Source of the DNA: Bacillota bacterium
GTDB taxonomy: Bacteria; Bacillota; Bacilli; Tumebacillales; Effusibacillaceae
Direction of reading: 5' to 3'
Assembly: GCA_020059765.1 (NCBI GenBank)
Contig: JAGVBM010000184.1
Span: 1 to 6,101, forward strand
DNA: 6,101 bases
Below, one piece after another: positions 1-5,001 of the stretch; the first letter of the stretch is position 1; every line of letters starts with the position of its first letter. Both the position numbers and the translations under genes were made by a program. The notes beneath the pieces were generated by a model. The model was given only the letters and a program-made list of their open reading frames with translations. It was not told the DNA's origin and ran no database searches.

Positions 1-91
1 CGTCAAGCAAGTTTCAGATAGGACAAGATCAAAAACTAGAATAATTTGTATAGAATTTGATTTGGGAATTTCGCTCTTCTGTAACTTCAAC

Positions 92-97
92 TATAAT
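92..97 (+). promoter_or_regulatory. Probable -10 box for the oxidoreductase gene group
   Basis: A perfect TATAAT hexamer sits about 100 nt upstream of the first start codon in an A/T-rich stretch. No good -35 is found at normal spacing: the sequence 17 nt upstream (TTTCGC, 69-74) matches TTGACA poorly, so the promoter may depend on an activator or may be spurious. The remainder of 1-194 shows no convincing gene, terminator or operator. Confidence 0.45.
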
Positions 98-194
98 GAA
101 TTTAGTCCCGTCACAGAGTGAAGGAACCCAGATTTGATCCGTTTGCAATTTTTTTGTTGTACGAATTTGTTCTGCCGAAAGGGGAATTAACGTT

Positions 195-1124
195 ATGAAA
201 GCCGTTTATATCAGCAATTATGGTGGGATTGAGGAACTGACACACGGAGATTTGCCAATGCCAGAAGTTGGTGACAACGATGTATTGGTTCGGGTGTATG
301 CTGCAGCAGTGAATCCGGTAGACTGGAAGATTCGCAAAGGATTTCTGCAAAAGCGCATTCAGTTTGAATTTCCGCTGATTCTTGGCTGGGATGTGGCGGG
401 AGTGGTAGAAGAAACAGGGAAAAAAGTAACGCGTTTTAAAAAGGGCGATCAGGTATTCAGCCGTCCGGACATCACCCGCAACGGAACTTATGCGGAATAC
501 GTCGCGGTGGATGAAAATCTGTTGGCACACAAACCTTCCAACCTGTCATTCGAAGAAGCTGCGTCTGTACCGTTGGCCGGTTTAACCGCTTGGGGAGCGC
601 TTGTTGAGATTGCCAACCTGAAATCCGGCGACAAAGTACTGATTCACGCCGGGGCAGGCGGCGTTGGAGTGTATGCCGTTCAATTGGCAAAAAGTTTGGG
701 AGCTTATGTCACTGCCACTGTCAGCGGAAAAAACGTCGATTTCGTAAGAGCCTTAGGAGCCGACCAAGCAATCAATTATCAGGAGCAGGATTTTTCCCAA
801 GTGCTTCAGGGATTCGATGTGGTGTTTGACACGATGGGCGGCGAGATTCAGCGCAAAAGTTACGATGTGTTGAAAGAACAAGGACTGCTGGTCACGATTG
901 TGACACCGCCTGAACAGGAACTGGCGGATGAGAAGCATGTACGGGCTGAATACTTTTTCCTGCAGCCGGACGGAGAAAAACTGGCCAAATTGGGACAATT
1001 GATTGAGCAAGGGACAATTCGACCGGTTGTCGGTCATGTATTTCCCCTGCAAGAGGCTGCCAAAGCGCATGAATTAAGCGAATCACAGCATGCACGGGGT
1101 AAAATTGTATTGCAAGTACAGTAA
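195..1124 (+). CDS. NAD(P)-dependent MDR oxidoreductase, quinone-reductase-like
   Basis: This is a cytosolic medium-chain dehydrogenase/reductase of the zinc-independent quinone oxidoreductase branch, expected to transfer hydride from NAD(P)H to a quinone or an enone; the substrate is unknown. Residues 1-115 form the GroES-like domain, with NPVDWKIRKG at 40-49 and GWDVAGVV at 64-71. The latter replaces the GHE zinc motif of true alcohol dehydrogenases. The Rossmann segment HAGAGGVGVYAVQLAK spans 151-166 and is followed by FDTMGG at 211-216. The C-terminus has the family signature HARGKIVL (299-306). The 309-residue length is normal for the family. The protein contains no cysteine, so neither the catalytic nor the structural zinc site can form. 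The start is supported by AAAGGGG at 178-184, 10 nt before the ATG. The next gene follows after 40 nt on the same strand with no terminator, so co-transcription is likely. The family is certain; the cofactor (probably NADPH) and substrate are inferred. Confidence 0.93.
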   Translation: MKAVYISNYGGIEELTHGDLPMPEVGDNDVLVRVYAAAVNPVDWKIRKGFLQKRIQFEFPLILGWDVAGVVEETGKKVTRFKKGDQVFSRPDITRNGTYAEYVAVDENLLAHKPSNLSFEEAASVPLAGLTAWGALVEIANLKSGDKVLIHAGAGGVGVYAVQLAKSLGAYVTATVSGKNVDFVRALGADQAINYQEQDFSQVLQGFDVVFDTMGGEIQRKSYDVLKEQGLLVTIVTPPEQELADEKHVRAEYFFLQPDGEKLAKLGQLIEQGTIRPVVGHVFPLQEAAKAHELSESQHARGKIVLQVQ

Positions 1125-1164
1125 AGTTGGTTCGAATTCCTGTTCATAAAAGGAGTCTTGCAAA

Positions 1165-1935
1165 ATGATGCTGCCCTCGTTTCGTGTGGATGGAAAAATT
1201 GCGATGGTTACCGGAGCCGGCCGGGGAATCGGACGAGCCTTGGCAATTGGATTGGCCGAAGCCGGTGCGGATGTCGCTCTGGTTGCCCGTACCATGGAAG
1301 ATCTGCAGAAAACTGCCTCTGAAATTCATAAATATGGAAGAAAAGCATATCCGATACAAACGGATCTTACAAAGCGAGAAGATGTTGAAAAATCAGTCAA
1401 GACTGTCATTGAAGCGACGGGCCGGATCGATATTCTCGTCAACAATGCCGGTATGAACATTCGTTCGCAAGCGCTTGAAGTAACGGATGAAGAATGGGAA
1501 ACGATCCTGAACACGAATCTCAAGTCTGCCTTCATAATGTCGCAAACTGTTGCGCGTCATATGAAAGATTCAGGGGGCGGCAAGATTGTCAATATTGCGT
1601 CCGTTGCCGGGGCAGTCGCGTTGCGTACAGGAGTAGCGTACGGAGCAAGCAAAGCTGCGCTTATGCATATGACTCGTGTATTGTCCACGGAATGGGCCAA
1701 GTACGGAATCTATGTAAACGCTATTGGACCTTGGTATTTCCGGACGCCGTTAACAGAAAAGCTGCTCAATGATCCGCAATATCTGCAGGAAATCCTCGAC
1801 CGTACACCCATGAAGCGAGTCGGAGAATTGCCGGATCTTGTCGGACCGACCGTGTTTCTGGCTTCCAATGCGTCCAACTATATAACGGGACAGGTCCTGA
1901 TGGTGGACGGCGGGATGAGTGTTTACGGATTCTAA
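1165..1935 (+). CDS. SDR family NAD(P)-dependent oxidoreductase
   Basis: This is a classical short-chain dehydrogenase/reductase of 256 residues, the usual length. The visible motifs are the cofactor loop TGAGRGIG (16-23), the adenine-contacting Asp in TDLT (66-69), NNAG (93-96), the catalytic-tetrad Asn in NTNL (116-119), catalytic Ser146 in NIASVAG, and Tyr159-xxx-Lys163 (YGASK). The C-terminal ITGQVLMVDGG (240-250) is typical of the gluconate 5-dehydrogenase/glucose 1-dehydrogenase/3-oxoacyl-ACP reductase-like group. An Arg (42) just after the second strand (VALVAR) favours NADP(H); this is inference. AAAGGAG at 1149-1155 lies 9 nt before the ATG; a second ATG directly follows and would change the protein by one residue. 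It probably shares a transcript with the upstream MDR gene. The substrate cannot be told from sequence: a sugar, polyol, steroid-like or acyl keto compound are all possible. Confidence 0.94.
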   Translation: MMLPSFRVDGKIAMVTGAGRGIGRALAIGLAEAGADVALVARTMEDLQKTASEIHKYGRKAYPIQTDLTKREDVEKSVKTVIEATGRIDILVNNAGMNIRSQALEVTDEEWETILNTNLKSAFIMSQTVARHMKDSGGGKIVNIASVAGAVALRTGVAYGASKAALMHMTRVLSTEWAKYGIYVNAIGPWYFRTPLTEKLLNDPQYLQEILDRTPMKRVGELPDLVGPTVFLASNASNYITGQVLMVDGGMSVYGF

Positions 1936-2016
1936 TCAACGGATGGAAAAGCGAAGATAGAATAGGCATGAGCGTGAGGAACGAGAGGAAACTAATCGTT
2001 CGAGAGGGATGAGAAC

Positions 2017-2211
2017 GTGAGAAACTGGACTGTCATTCTGCTGTTTGCTCCGCTTTATCTATTCGTTCTGTTTTTTGGGCTCGGTCCGGTATTGTTGGCT
2101 GACGGTTCCTGGTCGGAAAGACTGGTCACTGCACTGATTGTTTTCCTGATCTTGGCTGTATTTACCAAGATCTTGCAGCGAGTTCTTCGCGCTGGCAGAA
2201 AAGGGCAGTAG
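2017..2211 (+). CDS. Small two-helix membrane protein of unknown function
   Basis: This 64-residue protein starts at GTG, with a purine-rich GAGAGGGA ribosome binding site at 2002-2009. It has two strongly hydrophobic stretches, about residues 5-28 (VILLFAPLYLFVLFFGLGPV) and 36-55 (LVTALIVFLILAVFTKIL). A short polar loop with a Trp and Asp/Glu separates them, and a basic tail RVLRAGRKG follows. By the positive-inside rule both ends would face the cytoplasm, giving a helical hairpin. I do not recognise a family. It lies 81 nt after the SDR gene on the same strand and is followed by a hairpin, so it could be the last gene of that transcript. The evidence that it is real is the membrane-protein character, the ribosome binding site and its position exactly between a gene and a terminator; it could still be a chance ORF. 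Confidence 0.65.
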   Translation: MRNWTVILLFAPLYLFVLFFGLGPVLLADGSWSERLVTALIVFLILAVFTKILQRVLRAGRKGQ

Positions 2212-2231
2212 ATAAGTATGAAACAAACACC

Positions 2232-2256
2232 TCGACCGGCTGCTACAGCCGGTCGA
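2232..2256. terminator. Hairpin terminator between convergent transcripts
   Basis: A perfect 11-bp GC-rich stem (TCGACCGGCTG paired with CAGCCGGTCGA) closes a CTA loop. It lies 20 nt past the small membrane gene stop and 40 nt past the rarD stop. On the + strand only TTCGCTCCGTTTGG follows, a poor U tract. On the - strand the hairpin is followed by GGTGTTTGTTT, which is more U-rich. It therefore looks better suited to stopping rarD transcription, though it may act on both. Confidence 0.75.
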
Positions 2257-2296
2257 TTCGCTCCGTTTGGATTGCATGGACATCACCTTCTGATCC

Positions 2297-3190
2297 CTAT
2301 TTTACGAATGGATGTTCGATTTTCCATTTGACTCGCGACAAGGAATACAGGAGGATCGCTGACCAAATCAAGCTGAAACTGATCAAATGGACAGTTGTAA
2401 ACGGTTCATGAAAGGCAAACACCCCAATCAAGAGGCTGATCGTAGGAGACAGGAACTGGATAAACGCCAGCATGGAAAGGGGGATTCTTTGCGCACCCTT
2501 GGCAAACCAAAGCAGCGGCAATGTCGTCGCCACTCCGGTCAGGATCAGGTACATTGTTTCCAGTGACGATACATGGCCAAAGGCACCGGTGCCTCTCCAT
2601 TGCAGATTCATCAGGTAGACCAATGCAACCGGCATGATCAGAGCGGTTTCAAAGGCGAGACCAACCATCGCTTCGACCGGAGCCAATTTTTTCACCAATC
2701 CGTAAAAAGCAAAACTGAATGCCAAGATGAGAGCCACCCAGGGGATCGATCCATACTCTGCCGTTAAAAATGCAATTCCGGCAAATGCCAAAGCTACTGC
2801 GATCCATTGCGGGAGATTCATTTTTTCCCGTAAAATGGTCATGCCCAACAACACGCTGATTAATGGATTTATATAATAGCCAAGACTGGCCTGCACCACT
2901 AATTCATGATTGACAGCCCAAATAAATGTGTACCAATTGATGCTGATCAGCATCGAGGCGGCCAGAAGGATGACTAATGTTTTTCGATCGGACCATGCGG
3001 CTTGAATTGATTTACGGCGGCCGGTCAGAAACAGTATCGACATTACCAAGCCGAATGACCAAATGATGCGATGGGACAAGATCTCTTCTGCCGGAATGTC
3101 AGCTAGGAGTTTCCAGTATAATGGGAGAACGCCCCATAACCCATAGGCTGCCAACAGGTACCCGATTCCTTTTGCTGTCTGATTGTTCAT
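2297..3190 (-). CDS. rarD: RarD-type EamA family transporter
   Basis: This is an inner-membrane protein of the drug/metabolite transporter superfamily, RarD branch, with about ten predicted hydrophobic helices in two EamA halves. RarD-like signatures include KGIGYLLAAYGLWGVLPLYWK (residues 7-27), the EILSHRIIWSF segment (36-46), NWYTFIWAVN (85-94), ASLGYYINPL (101-110), TLPLLWFAKGAQRIPLS (223-239) and FIQFLSPT (243-250). The transported molecule of RarD proteins is not established; the name comes from a chloramphenicol-sensitivity phenotype in other bacteria. The frame stays open upstream to a TTG at 3199, but AAGGAG at 3201-3206 lies only 1 nt from that TTG and 10 nt from the ATG at 3190, so I choose the ATG (297 residues). 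It is transcribed alone, convergent to the oxidoreductase group and divergent from glpP. Family confidence is high; the physiological role is unknown. Confidence 0.93.
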   Translation of the reverse strand: MNNQTAKGIGYLLAAYGLWGVLPLYWKLLADIPAEEILSHRIIWSFGLVMSILFLTGRRKSIQAAWSDRKTLVILLAASMLISINWYTFIWAVNHELVVQASLGYYINPLISVLLGMTILREKMNLPQWIAVALAFAGIAFLTAEYGSIPWVALILAFSFAFYGLVKKLAPVEAMVGLAFETALIMPVALVYLMNLQWRGTGAFGHVSSLETMYLILTGVATTLPLLWFAKGAQRIPLSMLAFIQFLSPTISLLIGVFAFHEPFTTVHLISFSLIWSAILLYSLSRVKWKIEHPFVK

Positions 3191-3239
3191 AGCTGGCAAA
3201 CTCCTTTTTCCTCACATTGCGATTTCATATCATTACGTA

Positions 3240-3269
3240 ATTATACTCCACCCCCTTGTCGTATGTAAG
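3240..3269 (-). promoter_or_regulatory. Probable sigma-A promoter of rarD
   Basis: Read on the minus strand, CTTACA (3269-3264, 4 of 6 matches to TTGACA) is followed after 18 nt by a perfect TATAAT (3245-3240). Transcription would start near 3233 and give an untranslated leader of about 40 nt ahead of the rarD ATG. No operator-like repeat is evident. Confidence 0.6.
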
Positions 3270-3346
3270 CCCGGTGATTGAAGGCAAAGTGGATCCCAAT
3301 GTCGGTGGAGTGCAGGGAAAAAAAGGATTGTCGATTTGTGCAAAGA

Positions 3347-3376
3347 TTTACACTTCCTTATCGATATATTAATAAT
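3347..3376 (+). promoter_or_regulatory. Probable sigma-A promoter of the glpP operon
   Basis: TTTACA (3347-3352, 5 of 6) and AATAAT (3371-3376, 5 of 6) are separated by 18 nt in a very A/T-rich stretch. The start point would be near 3383, leaving about 200 nt of untranslated leader before glpP. That leader contains all the RNA structures described below, which supports this promoter over a closer one. Confidence 0.6.
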
Positions 3377-3442
3377 TGCTTGTTACTATGAAATTGTCCG
3401 GCAAAACATCAGACATCTGCGAAAATCAGACGCCGGTACATT

Positions 3443-3544
3443 TGATCCACAAAATGTTCTGCAGGACAATTGGATAAGGTGGCAACTCCGGGTGGAGTGA
3501 TAAGAGAAAACCCTGAGTGCAGATGTGATCCATAACAATTGGAT
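3443..3544 (+). repeat. Repeated pairing units in the glpP leader
   Basis: Two short units each occur twice in the same order. TGATCCA is found at 3443-3449 and 3526-3532; ACAATTGGAT is found at 3466-3475 and 3535-3544. Because ATCCA and TGGAT are complementary, each copy can form its own hairpin, or the two copies can cross-pair. The second pair forms the upper stem of the terminator. The first TGGAT directly abuts the basal hairpin. This looks like a duplicated element and provides alternative partners for folding. Confidence 0.6.
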
Positions 3545-3566
3545 TTCTCTGTACTTGGGGTTTTTT
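3507..3566 (+). terminator. Intrinsic terminator (attenuator) directly before glpP
   Basis: Positions 3507-3523 pair continuously with 3548-3564 over 17 positions, three of them G-U wobbles (3519/3552, 3515/3556, 3514/3557) and the rest Watson-Crick. An inner ATCCA/TGGAT stem (3528-3532 with 3540-3544) caps the hairpin. Six Ts (3561-3566) follow GGGG. It ends 16 nt before the glpP ATG, so it must be bypassed for the operon to be expressed from the upstream promoter. It could alternatively terminate an unrecognised short upstream transcript. Confidence 0.82.
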
Positions 3567-3582
3567 GCATCGTGAGGGGTGG

Positions 3583-4167
3583 ATGATGAAGGACATTAAG
3601 GGGATTCTCGGGAAATGGCCGGTGATTGCTGCCGTGCGGGATGTCAATCGAATCAGGGAGGCAGTGGAATCCCGGGTACAGACCATTTTCTTGATGACGG
3701 GAGACATTTTTTCGATTGAAGAATGTGTGGAATTGACCAGGTTGCATAAGAAGTCCATCTTTCTGCATCTTGATTTGATTAAGGGTGTAGCGAACGACAA
3801 GGAAGGAATTCAGTACTTGGCGAGGCGCGTGAAGCCGGACGGAGTGGTTACCACGAAAAGTCAAATCGTTCGCGCGGTCAAAAAGGAAGGATTGTATGCG
3901 ATTCAACACTTTTTTCTGATTGATACGCAAGCATTCCAGACAGGAATTCGCAACATTCAGGAGTCGGACCCGCATGCCATCGAGGTGATGCCGGGGTTGA
4001 TGCCGCGAGTCATTCGGGATTTGGCAGCAGTGGTTTCGGTACCGATTGTGGCGGGAGGCATGATCAAATCACCGGAAGAAATTCAAGAAGCCGTTCGCTC
4101 CGGTGCCACTGCCGTTGTGATTGGGGAACCGTCTTTATGGGATATTGACGCAACCAATTTTCGCTGA
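3583..4167 (+). CDS. glpP: Glycerol-3-phosphate responsive antiterminator GlpP
   Basis: GlpP proteins are cytosolic RNA-binding regulators. In Bacillus subtilis GlpP with sn-glycerol-3-phosphate prevents termination in the leader of glpD mRNA. The 194 residues match the family length and its TIM-barrel-like pattern: PVIAAVRD (13-20), FLMTGDI (36-42), HLDLIKGVANDKEGIQYL (62-79), DGVVTTK (86-92), EVMPGLMP (134-141), PIVAGGMI (154-161) and a C-terminal phosphate-loop-like AVVIGEPSLWD (177-187). The start is the ATG at 3583 or the adjacent ATG at 3586, with GAGG at 3574-3577 (5 or 8 nt away). A TTG at 3565 is in frame but lies inside the terminator U tract and is rejected. It is the first gene of an operon and is preceded by its own attenuator, so autoregulation is plausible. 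No glpF, glpK or glpD is visible here, unlike the usual glp cluster. Confidence 0.9.
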   Translation: MMKDIKGILGKWPVIAAVRDVNRIREAVESRVQTIFLMTGDIFSIEECVELTRLHKKSIFLHLDLIKGVANDKEGIQYLARRVKPDGVVTTKSQIVRAVKKEGLYAIQHFFLIDTQAFQTGIRNIQESDPHAIEVMPGLMPRVIRDLAAVVSVPIVAGGMIKSPEEIQEAVRSGATAVVIGEPSLWDIDATNFR

Positions 4168-4179
4168 TGAGGAGTTGTC

Positions 4180-4986
4180 ATGGACGTTTCAGCTATCAGA
4201 GGTTTTTTGTTTGATTTGGATGGATGTATTTATTCCGGAAGCCAATTGTATCCGGGAGCATTGGAACTGCTTCGTCTCTTGCACGAAACAGATAAAAAAA
4301 TCATGTTTGTCAGCAATAATTCGACCGACAGGGCAGCAACAATCCGGGCCAAGCTGCTTGACATGAAAGCACCCGCAGAGAATTCCACAATACTTGTTGC
4401 AACGGAACTGGTGGGAACCTATTTGAATGAACGTTACGGCACCTTAACGGTTGCGGTAGTAGGCTCTGCGGATTTAATTGCCGCATTGGAGGAAAGTGGG
4501 CATCTTGTCGTTCCATTGGAAGGGACAGAGCCAGTTGATGCGGTGATTGTCGGACGAGATACGGAATTTACCTATCAGAAACTGGAGCATTGCGGTCGTC
4601 ATTTGTCTCAAGGGGCGAAACTCATTGCGGCCAACCTTGATTTGTACCATCCCGGAGTCCATGGAGAGCTGGTTCCCGAAACGGGTTCGTTGGTGGCGGC
4701 GATTCAATCGATTGCCAAAACGGAGGTAGAAGTGGTCGGAAAACCGACTGCTTACCCTTTCAACAGGGCGCTTTCTCTGCACGGACTCCTCCCATCGGAA
4801 TGTGTCATGATCGGAGATAACCTGTTTACCGATATTCAGGGAGGATTGGACGTCGGGATGCACACCGTTTGGATTTCTCATGCAGCACCCCTGTCGGGAG
4901 AGACGGGAATTGCCCCGCATAAGACGGTGAAACAGATTGCTGAGTTGTATCTGGATTGGTCCGAACTTGTGACAAAAACTCTTTAA
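4180..4986 (+). CDS. HAD-IIA family phosphatase (NagD/AraL-like)
   Basis: This is a cytosolic haloacid dehalogenase superfamily phosphatase of subfamily IIA, 268 residues, the normal size. All four core motifs are present. Motif I is FDLDGCIYSG (11-20), with nucleophile Asp12 and acid/base Asp14; motif II is VSNNS (44-48); motif III is Lys188 in VGKPTAYPF; motif IV is GDNLFTDI (212-219), with metal-binding Asp213 and Asp218. The C2 cap lies between motifs II and III and includes AANLDLYHPG (150-159) and GSLVAAI (169-175). Family members dephosphorylate small phosphomonoesters such as glycerol phosphate, 4-nitrophenyl phosphate, sugar phosphates or pyridoxal phosphate. Being 12 nt after glpP and 15 nt before a phosphodiesterase-like gene makes a glycerol-phosphate or related substrate attractive, but this is inference. 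GAGGAG at 4169-4174 lies 5 nt before the ATG and supports the start. Confidence 0.92.
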   Translation: MDVSAIRGFLFDLDGCIYSGSQLYPGALELLRLLHETDKKIMFVSNNSTDRAATIRAKLLDMKAPAENSTILVATELVGTYLNERYGTLTVAVVGSADLIAALEESGHLVVPLEGTEPVDAVIVGRDTEFTYQKLEHCGRHLSQGAKLIAANLDLYHPGVHGELVPETGSLVAAIQSIAKTEVEVVGKPTAYPFNRALSLHGLLPSECVMIGDNLFTDIQGGLDVGMHTVWISHAAPLSGETGIAPHKTVKQIAELYLDWSELVTKTL

Positions 4987-5001
4987 GACGGAGGGGAAAG
5001 C

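Larger units (their letters stand above)
3383..3566 (+). promoter_or_regulatory. Structured attenuator leader RNA of the glpP operon
   Basis: The leader can fold as follows. A long basal hairpin pairs AATTGTCC (3392-3399) with GGACAATT (3464-3471), continued by 3401-3409 with 3454-3462 (one A-C mismatch) and enclosing a 44-nt apical region. A small hairpin pairs ACTCC (3485-3489) with GGAGT (3494-3498). A strong terminator spans 3507-3566. A competing helix pairs 3482-3493 with 3510-3520 (10 pairs, one mismatch, one bulged A); it would use up the terminator 5' arm and the small hairpin 5' arm, so it behaves as an antiterminator. Mutually exclusive pairings of this kind are the hallmark of transcription attenuation. 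The ligand may be GlpP protein, a small molecule or a tRNA; I see no convincing match to a named class. AAGGTGGCAAC (3476-3486) loosely resembles the T-box core, but a specifier stem cannot be shown. Confidence 0.6.

Noticed and set aside
2..121. Open frame ending at TGA 119-121, possible tail of an upstream gene
   Set aside because: Only 39 codons are visible with unconvincing composition, and the frame runs over a TATAAT promoter box. I treat 1-194 as intergenic.
120..160. T7 run at about 149-156 as a possible terminator upstream of the MDR gene
   Set aside because: No inverted repeat of useful length precedes the T run.
1968..2012. 14-codon ATG frame before the small membrane gene
   Set aside because: It is very short, has no good ribosome binding site and shows no leader-peptide character such as a run of one amino acid.
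3191..3199. TTG start for rarD at 3199
   Set aside because: The ribosome binding site would be only 1 nt away; the ATG at 3190 has proper spacing.
3511..3550. CCCTGAGTGCAGATG reminiscent of part of a TPP riboswitch
   Set aside because: The other conserved TPP segments (the CTGATCTGGATAATGCCAGCG-type core) are absent, and the stretch is fully explained as the terminator 5' arm.
3409..3975. 188-codon minus-strand open frame over the glpP leader and gene
   Set aside because: It overlaps the terminator, the leader structures and most of glpP in antisense, has no family features, and is explained as a shadow.
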